A DNA stretch of 64,000 nt from Neobacillus niacini (GTDB taxonomy: Bacteria; Bacillota; Bacilli; Bacillales; Cytobacillaceae), in assembly GCF_030817595.1 (NCBI RefSeq), contig NZ_JAUSZN010000001.1, forward strand, positions 5,816,001-5,880,000, read 5' to 3'. Made by a program: the position numbers and the translations under genes. Of this stretch, positions 37,070-47,205 are shown piece by piece (positions within the stretch are counted from its first letter, which is position 1; every line of letters starts with the position of its first letter). Below the pieces are notes generated by a model. It searched no databases, was not told the DNA's origin, and worked only from the letters and a program-made list of their open reading frames with translations.

Positions 37070-38167
37070 TTGTCTCAGGAGAATCAATCGTGCCTGCGAT
37101 TTTCCTTGGAGGAGTCATTGTGGTTTAGAAAAGGACAGGAAGTGGCTGAACTTGTGTCGATTTCTCTAGACCCGGATATTACCATCCAGGAAAATGATCA
37201 ATACGTAACGATACGTGGTTCGCTGGAGTTAACTGGCGAATATAGAAATGACGCTGAAAGTACAGTAGAAGAGGAAGAAAATGTACCTAATCAAAAGTAT
37301 GTAGAAAGAGTGGATCCTCAAGAGGAAGGCATTTGTGAATTTTCACACCGTTTTCCTGTCGATATTACCATTCCGAACAATCGGATTCAAAGCATTTATG
37401 ATATCGATGTCATTGTGGAGTCATTTGATTATTCGATTCCGGAACGCAGTTGTCTGAAACTGTCCGCAGAATTAACCATCAGTGGCTTGTATGATTCGAC
37501 TCAACAAGAAGAGACTGAGGAACAAGAGGAGTATGAAGTACTCCATCGTTATCAAGTAGAAGTACCACGTGCAGAAGAACAAGAAGAAGCAGAACAGGAA
37601 GAGAATCAATTTGAGGATACCTTCTTGTTTGAAGCGGAAGCAAGAAAACTGCCTGAGGAGGAAAAGGTTGAAGTTTTTCCGAAATTCCCAACTTTTTCGT
37701 ACCAAGAGCCTGAAGAAGAGGAAGAACCCCAACAGCCAAAACAGCCTGTTGTTTTTGAACATGCAAGAAGTGAGGCTAGTGAGCCCGTCCAAGAGATAGA
37801 AGAAATCGTAGAGGAAGCTCCGGCACAGCCAATTGCAGAAGAGAAGGCACAAGAGCCTGTAGAAGCAAAAGAACCAGTTCTAGAGGAGAGTTCTTCTTCT
37901 CCGGAGGCACCGCCAAAACAAGCCAAAAAGAAACCATCTAAGAAGAAAACAATGACATTAACGGAGTTCTTTGCCCGCAAAGAAGACAGCTCCGATCAAG
38001 CTAGATTAAAAGTTTGCATTGTCCAAAAGGGCGACACGCTAGATAGTCTTGCCGACCGTTATGCGGTATCAGTCCCGAATCTGCTGCGTTACAATAATCT
38101 TGAACTCAATCAAGATGTATTTGAGGGTCAAGTATTATATGTACCTGTCGCATTAGCAAAAAAGTAA
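37070..38167 (+). CDS. spoVID: Spore coat assembly protein SpoVID
   Basis: Directs encasement of the forespore by the coat (B. subtilis role). The 365-residue protein begins with the conserved domain LRFSLEESLWFRKGQEVAEL, has a very acidic Glu-rich middle (about residues 140-285), a basic KKPSKKK patch, and ends with a LysM domain (about 318-361, VQKGDTLDSLADRY ... NLLRYNNL). It starts with TTG behind AAAGGAGGAG. It is clearly shorter than B. subtilis SpoVID (575), the loss being in the acidic middle. Adjacent ysxE supports the call. Confidence 0.93.
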   Translation: MSQENQSCLRFSLEESLWFRKGQEVAELVSISLDPDITIQENDQYVTIRGSLELTGEYRNDAESTVEEEENVPNQKYVERVDPQEEGICEFSHRFPVDITIPNNRIQSIYDIDVIVESFDYSIPERSCLKLSAELTISGLYDSTQQEETEEQEEYEVLHRYQVEVPRAEEQEEAEQEENQFEDTFLFEAEARKLPEEEKVEVFPKFPTFSYQEPEEEEEPQQPKQPVVFEHARSEASEPVQEIEEIVEEAPAQPIAEEKAQEPVEAKEPVLEESSSSPEAPPKQAKKKPSKKKTMTLTEFFARKEDSSDQARLKVCIVQKGDTLDSLADRYAVSVPNLLRYNNLELNQDVFEGQVLYVPVALAKK

Positions 38168-38183
38168 TCAACAAATACATGGT

Positions 38184-38215
38184 GAGCGGGTTATTAACCT
38201 GCTCCCATCTTTTTA
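38184..38215 (+). terminator. Possible terminator of spoVID
   Basis: Hairpin GAGCGGGTT / AACCTGCTC (one mismatch) with a T tract. It may only attenuate transcription into ysxE. Confidence 0.5.
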
Positions 38216-38245
38216 AGGATTTTGCTCTAGCTGAAAGGCAGATGA

Positions 38246-39289
38246 ATGTCGATGCGCGACACATATCAGGTGGATTCACTGATACCTATATTAAATAACT
38301 ACCAAGTAAAACCTTATTTTGTTGAGGAACACGGCAATATTAAAAAAATCTATTCCAATAAAGGGACTTTTGCATTAAAGAAAATGGACCCGACAATTGG
38401 CACAGACTTTATTCGCCATGTTCATCTTCTTTACCAAAAGGGCTACAATCGAATTGTCCCTATCTATCCGACGATGGACGGAAGGTATGCCGTTCTCCAT
38501 GATAAAGCCTTATATTACTTAATGCCATGGATGTCGAATGAAGTAAAGGAAGATCGGACACAGAAACACCAGCAGCTATTTCGTGAGGTGGCAAGGATGC
38601 ACACCATCACTGCTAAGGAAATTAAGGTAAATAAAGAGGAGCGGACAGAGCATTACGAAAAAACGATTGAGGTGCTCGATAAGAATCAGGAATTTCTGGA
38701 CGGCTTTATCGATGAATGTGAAAAAAAGACGTATATGTCCCCATTTGAATTGGTGTTTTGCTTGTACTATAACGAAATAAGTCAGGCACTTCGCTTTTCT
38801 AAAACCAAATTCGAAGAATGGTATGAAAAAACAAAGGAAACAGAAAAAGCACGAATGGTGATTACACATGGAAAAATATCATCCGAGCATTTTCTTTACG
38901 ACGAAAAAGGGTACGGCTATTTCATTAACTTTGAAAATGCCCGCTATGGCTCACCGATTCATGATCTACTGCCATACTTTTCTCGTTCCTTTAATACCCA
39001 GCCACAAAGAAATGATGAAGCAGTTGAATGGGTTTACCATTACTATAAATATTTTCCCTTTAAGGCAGATGAAAAATTGTTATTCTTTAGCTATTTAGCT
39101 TATCCTATTCCGATCATCCAAGTAGTTGAAAGGTATTATAAAAAAGAACAGCCAAAAAATGAGCTGAAATTTGTCCGAATGCTGCAACGGAAATATTGGC
39201 ATTTGAAGAATTCCGAATATGTTGTGATGAGAATGACTGAAATCGATGAGCAAGAAAAGAAGGCAAAAGAAGGAGCCCAGCAGCAGTAA
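38246..39289 (+). CDS. ysxE: Spore coat protein YsxE (CotS-family kinase-like)
   Basis: Spore coat protein needed with SpoVID for coat encasement in B. subtilis. The 347-residue protein belongs to the CotS/APH-like kinase superfamily. It shows KGTFALKKM as a lysine-containing strand, YLMPWM as hinge, VITHGKISSEHFLYDEKG in place of a catalytic loop and FINFENARYGSPIHDL in place of the DFG region. The usual HGDLH aspartate is replaced (HGKIS), so catalytic activity is doubtful. Two ATGs, at 38242 and 38246, differ in frame; 38246 is the open one. The binding site GAAAGG is modest. Confidence 0.92.
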   Translation: MSMRDTYQVDSLIPILNNYQVKPYFVEEHGNIKKIYSNKGTFALKKMDPTIGTDFIRHVHLLYQKGYNRIVPIYPTMDGRYAVLHDKALYYLMPWMSNEVKEDRTQKHQQLFREVARMHTITAKEIKVNKEERTEHYEKTIEVLDKNQEFLDGFIDECEKKTYMSPFELVFCLYYNEISQALRFSKTKFEEWYEKTKETEKARMVITHGKISSEHFLYDEKGYGYFINFENARYGSPIHDLLPYFSRSFNTQPQRNDEAVEWVYHYYKYFPFKADEKLLFFSYLAYPIPIIQVVERYYKKEQPKNELKFVRMLQRKYWHLKNSEYVVMRMTEIDEQEKKAKEGAQQQ

Positions 39290-39306
39290 TCATGCTAAAT
39301 GGGCTC

Positions 39307-39504
39307 TTAAACAACTTCAAAATATATAGATATCGCTATTGCAATAAACACTGCTAACAAAAGGACATCAAACACAGTGGGAATAAAAATGGTTCGTATT
39401 AATTGAAAAATCGTAAACGGCAAAATCAACTGCTCGCATACTCTCCTAGTGGTTCGATACCAGGGAGTGTAGGAGTATTTGGTGATAAATTTCCTCCGCT
39501 TCAT
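39307..39504 (-). CDS. Small membrane protein, unknown function
   Basis: A 65-residue protein with a basic N-terminus (MKRRKFITKY) and two hydrophobic stretches (about residues 27-40 and 45-63). I chose the internal ATG at 39504 because AGAGGAAG lies 7 bp upstream on that strand; a frame start at 39525 has no binding site. It is convergent with ysxE; an inverted repeat GAGCCCA / TGGGCTC (39273-39306) lies between the stops. I do not recognise the family. Confidence 0.6.
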   Translation of the reverse strand: MKRRKFITKYSYTPWYRTTRRVCEQLILPFTIFQLIRTIFIPTVFDVLLLAVFIAIAISIYFEVV

Positions 39505-39577
39505 CTTTTTACTTCCTCTCCACAAATGGCATTTCTTTTATATATATTCTTCCTACATAGTGAATTCTCCTAATTTC

Positions 39578-39606
39578 TTAACGTTTTTTACAAAATGGTA
39601 TATAAT
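39578..39606 (+). promoter_or_regulatory. Predicted promoter of the valS leader
   Basis: TTAACG (39578-39583), a 17-bp spacer and TATAAT (39601-39606). Confidence 0.55.
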
Positions 39607-39639
39607 ATAAAAAAATTGGCTATCATTATTGACGACTAG

Positions 39640-39936
39640 AACACTTTTTGGGTAGTATAAACAATATAATTAAAAACACATAAGCATAGACAGGGAAGAG
39701 TACGATGTACACCTGCTTAAAGAGAGGGAACCAGTAGCTGAAAGGATTCCTAAGCAGACACTCGGAAGGTCGCCCTTGAGCTTCTTCTGCGAACGGATGT
39801 ATACATCCTATTAGTTGAAGACGGATCAAATCCGTTATTTATTTAAGCGCCAATCCATTTGTTTAGGGTTGGAAAAAAGGTGGTACCGCGAAGCAAACTC
39901 CATTCGTCCTTTTATTGACGAATGGGGTTTTTTGTT
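39640..39936 (+). promoter_or_regulatory. T-box leader of valS
   Basis: The T-box core AAGGTGGTACCGCG is at 39877-39890, followed by a terminator with stem CCATTCGTC / GACGAATGG and T run (39899-39936). Stem I lies upstream, with the AGAGAGGG and CTGAAAGG landmarks (about 39720-39745). Uncharged tRNA-Val should stabilise the antiterminator and allow valS expression. I could not place the valine specifier triplet with certainty. Confidence 0.9.
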
Positions 39937-39981
39937 TGTCTAGTTTTTCTGGATAGAAAGAGAAATGAAGGAGATGGTCAA

Positions 39982-42627
39982 ATGGAAACGAAGGAAATTA
40001 CCATGCCAACCAAGTATGACCCACAATCGATTGAACAAGGTCGTTATGATTGGTGGCTGAAAGGAAAGTTTTTTGAAGCACAGAATGATGAGGGCAAGCA
40101 GCCTTATACGATTGTAATCCCGCCGCCAAACGTTACCGGAAAGCTGCACTTAGGGCATGCTTGGGATACAACTTTGCAAGATATTGTTACAAGAATGAAG
40201 CGGATGCAGGGCTATGATGTTCTTTGGCTTCCAGGAATGGACCATGCCGGTATTGCGACCCAGGCGAAGGTTGAAGAAAAACTTCGTGGCGAAGGCAAAA
40301 GTCGCTATGATTTAGGCCGTGAAAAGTTCGTTGAAGAAACATGGAAGTGGAAGGAAGAATACGCTTCTCATATCCGCCAGCAGTGGGCAAAGCTTGGTTT
40401 AGGATTAGATTACAGCCGTGAGCGTTTCACATTAGATGAAGGTTTATCGGCAGCAGTACGTGAAGTATTTGTTACTCTTTATAACAAAGGTCTTATTTAC
40501 CGCGGCGAATACATCATCAACTGGGATCCATCCACGAAGACAGCACTATCTGATATCGAAGTTATTTACAAGGATGTTCAAGGTGCATTCTATCATATGA
40601 AATATCCGTTAGCAGACGGTTCTGGACATATTGAAGTAGCAACCACTCGTCCAGAAACGATGTTAGGTGATACTGCAGTTGCCGTTCATCCAGAGGATGA
40701 TCGCTACAAGCACTTAATTGGCAAAACGGTAATTCTTCCAATCGTGGGCCGTGAAATTCCAATTGTTGGTGATGACTATGTAGACATGGAATTCGGTTCT
40801 GGGGCAGTTAAAATTACTCCAGCACATGACCCGAATGACTTCGAACTAGGAAATCGTCACAACTTAGAGCGAATCCTTGTTATGAATGAGGATGGCTCGA
40901 TGAATGACAGAGCAGGAAAGTACAAAGGTTTGGACCGTTTCGAATGCCGTAAGCAAATTGTTAAGGACCTTCAGGAACAAGGCGTTCTTTTCAAAATTGA
41001 AGAGCATTTACATTCTGTTGGTCATTCCGAGCGCAGTGGTGCAGTTGTTGAGCCTTACCTTTCAACACAATGGTTTGTTAAAATGCAGCCACTTGCGGAT
41101 GAGGCCATCGCTCTGCAAAGTAAGGAAAACAAAGTTAATTTTGTTCCAGATCGTTTTGAAAAAACCTACCTTCACTGGATGGAAAATATCCGTGACTGGT
41201 GTATTTCTAGACAGCTTTGGTGGGGTCACCGCATTCCTGCTTGGTATCATAAAGAAACAGGTGAAATATTCGTTGGGCACGAAGCGCCAGCAGATAGTGA
41301 AAATTGGGAGCAGGATAAAGACGTATTGGATACGTGGTTCAGTTCTGCGTTATGGCCGTTTTCCACAATGGGCTGGCCAAATGTAGAAGCAGAAGACTTC
41401 AAGCGTTTCTTTCCAACAGATGTACTTGTAACTGGCTATGACATCATCTTCTTCTGGGTTTCCCGGATGATTTTCCAAAGCCTTGAATTTACTGGAGATC
41501 GACCATTTAAAGACGTTCTGATCCACGGCTTAGTTCGAGATGAACAAGGACGCAAAATGAGTAAATCGCTTGGCAATGGTGTGGACCCAATGGATGTCAT
41601 TGACAAATATGGTGCGGACGCATTACGCTATTTCCTTTCAACAGGTAGCGCACCTGGTCAGGATTTACGTTTTAGCTTTGAAAAGGTTGAGTCGACTTGG
41701 AACTTTGCAAATAAAATCTGGAACGCCTCCCGTTTTGCATTAATGAATATGGATGGCATGACATACGAAGAAATTGATTTTAGCGGAGAAAAATCAGTTG
41801 CCGATAAATGGATCCTCACTCAATTAAACGAAACCATTGAAACTGTTACAAAGCTTTCAGAGCGTTATGAATTCGGTGAAGCGGGTCGCGCACTCTACAA
41901 CTTTATCTGGGATGACTTCTGTGATTGGTATATTGAGATGGCGAAGCTTCCATTATATGGTGACGATGAAGCTGCAAAGAAAACAACTCGTTCGATTCTT
42001 GCACATGTTCTTGATCAGACAATGCGTTTGTTACATCCATTCATGCCATTCATTACCGAGGAAATCTGGCAGAACCTTCCACATAGTGGCGAATCGATTA
42101 CAACTGCCAAGTGGCCAGAGGTAAATCCAGCCTACTCTGATGAACAAGCTGCACAGGAAATGAAGATGTTAATGGAAATGATTCGTTCTGTTCGAAACAT
42201 CCGTGCTGAAGTAAACACGCCAATGAGCAAGAAGATTAAAATGCTTGTGAAGGCGAAGGATGATTCTGTTTTAGCAGCAATAGAAAAAAATCGTGCCTAT
42301 ATTGAAAAATTCTGTAACCCAGAAGAATTACAAATGGGAACCAACCTGGAAACACCAGAAAAGGCTATGACGGCAGTCATTACCGGATTGGAAATCATCC
42401 TTCCACTAGAAGGATTGATTAACATTGAAGAAGAAATTGCCCGCCTTACAAAAGAGTACGATAAATTTACAAAAGAAGTAGAAAGAGTGGAAAAGAAACT
42501 CAACAACGAAGGCTTTATGAAAAAGGCGCCTGAAAGTGTTGTAGCCGAAGAACGTGCCAAAGAAAAAGACTATCGCGAAAAAAGAGCGTTAATAGAGGCT
42601 CGTTTAAATGAGTTAAAAGGTTTATAA
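39982..42627 (+). CDS. valS: Valyl-tRNA synthetase
   Basis: Charges tRNA-Val. The 881-residue class I enzyme has the HIGH-type motif in [14 protein letters not shown], the CP1 editing domain ([18 protein letters not shown]), the KMSKS motif (525-529, [13 protein letters not shown]), the anticodon-binding helical domain and a C-terminal coiled coil. ATG 39982 follows AAGGAG. The frame stays open upstream to 39922, inside the T-box terminator, so that part is not coding. Length equals B. subtilis ValS (880). Confidence 0.98.
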   Translation: METKEITMPTKYDPQSIEQGRYDWWLKGKFFEAQNDEGKQPYTIVIPPPNVTGKLHLGHAWDTTLQDIVTRMKRMQGYDVLWLPGMDHAGIATQAKVEEKLRGEGKSRYDLGREKFVEETWKWKEEYASHIRQQWAKLGLGLDYSRERFTLDEGLSAAVREVFVTLYNKGLIYRGEYIINWDPSTKTALSDIEVIYKDVQGAFYHMKYPLADGSGHIEVATTRPETMLGDTAVAVHPEDDRYKHLIGKTVILPIVGREIPIVGDDYVDMEFGSGAVKITPAHDPNDFELGNRHNLERILVMNEDGSMNDRAGKYKGLDRFECRKQIVKDLQEQGVLFKIEEHLHSVGHSERSGAVVEPYLSTQWFVKMQPLADEAIALQSKENKVNFVPDRFEKTYLHWMENIRDWCISRQLWWGHRIPAWYHKETGEIFVGHEAPADSENWEQDKDVLDTWFSSALWPFSTMGWPNVEAEDFKRFFPTDVLVTGYDIIFFWVSRMIFQSLEFTGDRPFKDVLIHGLVRDEQGRKMSKSLGNGVDPMDVIDKYGADALRYFLSTGSAPGQDLRFSFEKVESTWNFANKIWNASRFALMNMDGMTYEEIDFSGEKSVADKWILTQLNETIETVTKLSERYEFGEAGRALYNFIWDDFCDWYIEMAKLPLYGDDEAAKKTTRSILAHVLDQTMRLLHPFMPFITEEIWQNLPHSGESITTAKWPEVNPAYSDEQAAQEMKMLMEMIRSVRNIRAEVNTPMSKKIKMLVKAKDDSVLAAIEKNRAYIEKFCNPEELQMGTNLETPEKAMTAVITGLEIILPLEGLINIEEEIARLTKEYDKFTKEVERVEKKLNNEGFMKKAPESVVAEERAKEKDYREKRALIEARLNELKGL

Positions 42628-42640
42628 TAAAAAGAAATCG

Positions 42641-42675
42641 AGACGAGTCCTTCATTAAGGATTCGTCTTCTTTTA
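42641..42675 (+). terminator. Terminator of valS
   Basis: Stem AGACGAGTCCTT / AAGGATTCGTCT with short loop and T tract. Confidence 0.88.
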
Positions 42676-42700
42676 GAAAAATAAAGTTGGGGTGTCAGAA

Positions 42701-44023
42701 ATGTTTACAACCTATAACGAAGCCCTTGAATGGATTCATGGAAGATTAAGACTCGGGATTAAACCAGGTCTGGCCAGAATGGAATGGATGATGGAGAAAC
42801 TCGGATCTCCTGAATTAAAAATGAAGACCGTCCATATTGGCGGTACAAATGGCAAAGGTTCAACGGTAACCTTCTTGCGGTCGATTCTTGAAGCTGCTGG
42901 CTATTCGGTTGGTACTTTTACCTCACCATATATTGAACAATTTAATGAACGAATTTCAGTCAATGGCAAACCAATCAGTGATGAAGAGATTATGGAACTG
43001 ACCAATGTTATTGTCCCGCTGGCTGACGAATTAGAAGAAACTGAGCTAGGTGGACCGACGGAGTTTGAAGTGATTACAGCGATGTCTTTCTATTACTTTG
43101 CCAATATAAATCAAGTTGACATAGTACTATATGAAGTGGGCTTAGGGGGAAGATTTGATTCTACGAATATTATTCAACCAATAGCTTCTGTCATTACAAA
43201 CATCGGTCTGGATCATACGAATATCCTTGGTCATACTTATGGTGAAATTGCATTTGAAAAAGCGGGTATTATAAAAAGTCAGATTCCTGTTTTCACTGCT
43301 GTGAAAAATCAGGACGCCATTACTGTAATAAGAGAACAGGCCGATAAAAAGAATGCTCCACTTTTTATACTCAATCAGGATTTCTCCATAACCTCACACC
43401 TTCCGCAAGAAACAGGCGAGGTGTTTATCCTAAATGTTGCTGGTCATCTAATTGAACAATTAGAAATTAGCATGATTGGCCAACATCAAACAGAAAATGC
43501 GGCTTTAGCCGTCATGGCAGCACAATCTATCAATCGTCATGAAGAATTTTCAATCTCTGAGCATGCAATAAGGACAGGCTTAAAGAGAGCATATTGGCCA
43601 GGCAGGTTTGAACTCCTCTCTAAAAGTCCACTCGTGATTATTGACGGTGCACATAATGATGAGGGAATTGCAGCACTTGTTCATGAACTTTCAAATCGTT
43701 ATTCTAACTATACTATTCATATTGTATTTGCTGCCTTAAAGGATAAAAAGCTAGACAAAATGATAGCTCAATTGGACCAAGTTGCCGATGAAATCTCATT
43801 TGTATCGTTTGATTTCCCTCGAGCAGCGGATGCCTTTGATTTGTTTTCACTAAGTCATTCAAAAAATAAAAGAATCGGGGATAATTGGGATTCACATCTT
43901 GCCAAATGTATCCAAGACCTACAGCCAGATTCCGTTCTAGTCGTTACAGGTTCTTTATATTTCATCTCAGAGGCTAAACCGTATTTAAGTGAATTTTTGA
44001 AAAACAATACAATTTCACTATGA
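42701..44023 (+). CDS. folC: Folylpolyglutamate synthase / dihydrofolate synthase
   Basis: Adds glutamates to folates. The 440-residue Mur-ligase-like protein has the P-loop GGTNGKGSTV, the YEVGLGGRFDSTN segment, ITNIGLDHTNILG, and the C-terminal IIDGAHNDEG motif. I chose ATG 42701 (MFTTYNEALEWIHGR, like B. subtilis FolC) with GGGGTG upstream; an in-frame GTG at 42692 is possible. In B. subtilis the next gene is comC; here the type IV pilus locus begins instead. Confidence 0.96.
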   Translation: MFTTYNEALEWIHGRLRLGIKPGLARMEWMMEKLGSPELKMKTVHIGGTNGKGSTVTFLRSILEAAGYSVGTFTSPYIEQFNERISVNGKPISDEEIMELTNVIVPLADELEETELGGPTEFEVITAMSFYYFANINQVDIVLYEVGLGGRFDSTNIIQPIASVITNIGLDHTNILGHTYGEIAFEKAGIIKSQIPVFTAVKNQDAITVIREQADKKNAPLFILNQDFSITSHLPQETGEVFILNVAGHLIEQLEISMIGQHQTENAALAVMAAQSINRHEEFSISEHAIRTGLKRAYWPGRFELLSKSPLVIIDGAHNDEGIAALVHELSNRYSNYTIHIVFAALKDKKLDKMIAQLDQVADEISFVSFDFPRAADAFDLFSLSHSKNKRIGDNWDSHLAKCIQDLQPDSVLVVTGSLYFISEAKPYLSEFLKNNTISL

Positions 44024-44093
44024 CAAGCTAAAGTATTTTTGATAATATTAGTATACTCAATTTCAAAATAATGTAAGTGGGAGGGGGAGTGGA

Positions 44094-45809
44094 ATGGCTG
44101 TTCAACCGAAAATGAAAAAAGCAATCTTTCTTGTCTGGTTATTGTTAGTTCCAGCAGGAATGTGGTTTACCTATCAAGCTTTTCCTCCCCACTTCTCGGG
44201 ACAATGGTGGGATTTATTAGCTTTTTTGACGTTAACATCTGTTGTGGCATTTATGCCAATGGTCATTAATAATACTCCTATCTTTCTAATCCAATGGGTT
44301 TCACTTGCAACGTTTTTGAGTTTTGGCTTGTTCATAGAAATGATTTTTGCCCAAGTAGCTGTTGTTTTGTTACTCTTAGGGCTGCGTGTTCAAAAGGAAC
44401 AATATTTCCGCATACCGCTAAATTTGATCATGTTTTTCCTTGTATCCTTACTGAGCGGTGTTGTTTACTATGCACTTGGTGGACAAACTGGACCGACCCT
44501 AATAAATGACCCACATGCCATATGGCTTGCAGCAGTTTATGCAGTAGTAAATTACTGTCTAAATCAGGTCATCATTTCTTTTTATTTATACTTCATTTAT
44601 AAAAGTAAAGAATCCTACTTTGGGAAGGATTTCATCGTTGAGACCATCACCACATTTATAACCTTGCCACTTGGCTTTGTCCTATATATGTTTTATAACC
44701 AACAAGGTTTATTAGCTTTATTGATCGTAGCCGTTCCATTTGCGAGTTTATCGATCATTTTTAAACTTTATTATTCAAGTGAGAAAATCAATGAATATTT
44801 ACAAAAAGCGGCTGAAATTGGTCATCAAATGGCAGAACGTCTTGAGGTAGATGGTGTCATTGACCTTTTTATTCAGAGGTTAAGTGAAATGCTGCCGGTT
44901 GACTATGCTTATATTTTTGATGTCATCAGTGAGGACGAGCTTCAATTAGTGCGACGTATACAGTGTGGTACGGGAATTACTACTGAGACTGCGAAAATCA
45001 AAAAAAATCAGGGTATTAGCGGTTATGTATGGGAAAAGCGAAAAGGTTGTTTATACCATTCAAAAAAAGAATGGAAGCCCTATTCCGAAGGCTATCTCCC
45101 TGTTGATGCAGAAAGTGTATTAGCCGTTCCTATCGTCAGAAATAAAAAAGTCATTGGGGTATTACTGCTCGCTTCAAAGCGAAAAAGAGCATACGAAAAA
45201 TCTCAGTTGATGATTGTTGATATTCTTTGTTCGTATTTTGCAGTAGCAATCGATAATGCAAAGCATTATGAACTTACAAAGACACAGAGCGAACGCTGTG
45301 CGTTAACAAAATTATATAATTATCGTTACTTTGAAAAATTACTAACTGAGGAATTCGATAAATTATTCCAATTCGAACGCAAAGTCTTATCGTTAATAAT
45401 TCTTGATATCGATCATTTTAAAACTGTCAATGACACTTACGGTCACCAAAGTGGAAATGAAATTCTTTGTGAGCTTGCCACAAGATTAAATAACCTTGTG
45501 GGTACAAGGGGTACAGTTGCCAGATATGGTGGCGAGGAATTTGTAGTTTTACTTCCTGAGGCACACAAAGAAGAAGCCTACCAGATGGCAGAGATGATCA
45601 GACAATCAATCGCAAACTGGCCATTTATATTACAGCAATCATTAGATCTCAAACAGCACCAAGTAAAAATAACTGCGTCCATAGGGATTGCAACTGCACC
45701 TGAAGATGCAGAAGAGCCGCTGGCATTGGTTCGACATGCTGACCGAGCACTGTATGTTGGGGCGAAGAGGGCCGGGCGAAATCGGGTGGCAGAATATTCA
45801 TCATGTTAA
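44094..45809 (+). CDS. Membrane GAF-GGDEF diguanylate cyclase
   Basis: Predicted to make cyclic di-GMP from two GTP. The 571-residue protein has an N-terminal block of about six to seven membrane segments (residues 10-225), a GAF domain (about 245-390) and a C-terminal GGDEF domain (about 405-565). The signature is GGEEF at 479-483, preceded by LDIDHFKTVNDTYGHQSGNE in two parts, so the catalytic site looks intact. The inhibitory RxxD site that normally lies just before the signature is absent (GTRGTVARY). GGGAGGGGG precedes the ATG. It is the only c-di-GMP enzyme visible here and lies next to a pilus ATPase of c-di-GMP-binding type. Confidence 0.92.
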   Translation: MAVQPKMKKAIFLVWLLLVPAGMWFTYQAFPPHFSGQWWDLLAFLTLTSVVAFMPMVINNTPIFLIQWVSLATFLSFGLFIEMIFAQVAVVLLLLGLRVQKEQYFRIPLNLIMFFLVSLLSGVVYYALGGQTGPTLINDPHAIWLAAVYAVVNYCLNQVIISFYLYFIYKSKESYFGKDFIVETITTFITLPLGFVLYMFYNQQGLLALLIVAVPFASLSIIFKLYYSSEKINEYLQKAAEIGHQMAERLEVDGVIDLFIQRLSEMLPVDYAYIFDVISEDELQLVRRIQCGTGITTETAKIKKNQGISGYVWEKRKGCLYHSKKEWKPYSEGYLPVDAESVLAVPIVRNKKVIGVLLLASKRKRAYEKSQLMIVDILCSYFAVAIDNAKHYELTKTQSERCALTKLYNYRYFEKLLTEEFDKLFQFERKVLSLIILDIDHFKTVNDTYGHQSGNEILCELATRLNNLVGTRGTVARYGGEEFVVLLPEAHKEEAYQMAEMIRQSIANWPFILQQSLDLKQHQVKITASIGIATAPEDAEEPLALVRHADRALYVGAKRAGRNRVAEYSSC

Positions 45810-45810
45810 T

Positions 45811-45858
45811 AAAAGAAATAGGGTGTTCCATTTGGAAAGCACCCTATTTCTTTTGCTA
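45811..45858. terminator. Bidirectional terminator at the cyclase/minor-pilin junction
   Basis: Perfect 15-bp arms AAAAGAAATAGGGTG / CACCCTATTTCTTTT with a shorter inner TTCC/GGAA stem, between two convergent genes. Confidence 0.9.
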
Positions 45859-47205
45859 TTAATAATCATAATCGATATCTCTTGAAATATCGTCACCAAA
45901 CTCTATCGAAGGAATTGCAGGTTGTGCAACAGACTCTCCACATAAATCTTTAAAGACGTTTGGATCACTTATGTTAGCAGTTACCCCAGGTTTATTATAA
46001 GCAAAACCAGTAATGGACCCTCTTACAAAAAGCTTACCATTATTCTTAATTTCAAAAGTTTTTGCATCTGCATATAAATTTCCATTAACACAAAGTGTGG
46101 AGTTATCAATCGTTAGTATATTGCCAGTAAGCGAAACAGTAGGGGAAGTACCATCGGCCCCATCGACATAAACATAGGTTTTATCAAAGATCTCAAATTG
46201 TTTAAGGGAAATTAATCGATCTTTGACATAAATCTTAGAGTTATCCGCTCTAAATTGGCCCTCTAAACGTGTTGTTCCATTAGATTTAATTAGGAGGTCC
46301 TTCACCCAGTTTAAATTTCCGCCTAAAGTAATAGAGTCATTGGAAATGATATCTACATTCTGTATTCCATTTCCATTACCTTTTCCATCGATACTTAATG
46401 GGACTGTAGAATAAATCGCTTTATCATTCATATGATTGAAGTTTCCTGATATGGAAGGTGGAATCTTCCCGTTATTTTCTGCTTCAGGATTTGCAGTGAT
46501 TAAAATTTGGTCACATGTATTAAGATCACTTAACTCCCGTTTATTTGTACATTGTTGAGAAATGTTAGTACCAGTTGGATCAAATGCAGTAAATGTTGGC
46601 AAGACCTGCGTCGTAGTGGTCCCACTAGAATTACCATTAGGTTTAAACGTCAATGCAATATTAAGTGTTCCACTTAGGCTGGCATTTTTCCCATTTTCTA
46701 ATCCTGTGCTTCTAAAATGAAAGCTTACAGCATCTGGTGTTGTAACAGCCAATGGGTCTGTTTCAAGTAATTCAATTTGGAATTTGGTTTCTGTACCATC
46801 TTCTAGTTCTATAATAAAAATGTCACTAGGCGTACCAGCACTAACCACTTGGGTATGCTTTTCAGCTAATCCCTCTTCAATAGCCGTTTTCATTAAGTCA
46901 ATTGCTTTTTGCTTGTATGCGGCTTCCCCGATACTCGGATTATCTTTATTAGCTAGGATATACTGGTTAATAGCACTATTTACCGAATCACGTTTGGCAA
47001 GGTAAATATTATAAACCATAGACTGATAATAGGAAACCCCCATTTCAGCTAAGGCAACAGTTTGTGATCTTGTTTCAACAACCTTATTTTGTTTCACTGT
47101 ACTAAAAGATTGTGCACCAAATGAAAGGAATAAAACCATAAAAATTGTAATTACCATCAAAACTGTCACTAGTGCATAACCATCTTCATTCTTCATTTTA
47201 CTCAT
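45859..47205 (-). CDS. Large GspK/PilX-like minor pilin
   Basis: Probable pilus-tip or priming protein. The 448-residue protein has a short leader and a prepilin-like site EDG-YALVTVLMVITIFMVLFL. Glutamate at mature position 5 is replaced by threonine, as in GspK/PilX-type proteins that cap pilins. After a helical part (to about residue 115) there is a long polar region rich in short beta repeats (about 240-430) with phrases such as SNDSITLGGNL, DNSTLCVNGNLYAD and NNGKLFVRGSI, like stacked beta-helix proteins. AGGAGGGGGAG precedes the ATG, which overlaps the upstream gene by 8 bp. Last of a three-gene reverse-strand operon. Confidence 0.8.
   Translation of the reverse strand: MSKMKNEDGYALVTVLMVITIFMVLFLSFGAQSFSTVKQNKVVETRSQTVALAEMGVSYYQSMVYNIYLAKRDSVNSAINQYILANKDNPSIGEAAYKQKAIDLMKTAIEEGLAEKHTQVVSAGTPSDIFIIELEDGTETKFQIELLETDPLAVTTPDAVSFHFRSTGLENGKNASLSGTLNIALTFKPNGNSSGTTTTQVLPTFTAFDPTGTNISQQCTNKRELSDLNTCDQILITANPEAENNGKIPPSISGNFNHMNDKAIYSTVPLSIDGKGNGNGIQNVDIISNDSITLGGNLNWVKDLLIKSNGTTRLEGQFRADNSKIYVKDRLISLKQFEIFDKTYVYVDGADGTSPTVSLTGNILTIDNSTLCVNGNLYADAKTFEIKNNGKLFVRGSITGFAYNKPGVTANISDPNVFKDLCGESVAQPAIPSIEFGDDISRDIDYDY

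Noticed and set aside
37472..37980. Reverse-strand open frames opposite the acidic part of spoVID
   Set aside because: Leu/Phe/Ser-rich translations are mirror images of the Glu-rich coding repeats; no start signals.
39922..39981. Longer ValS start
   Set aside because: It would begin inside the T-box terminator; ATG at 39982 has AAGGAG and gives the normal length.
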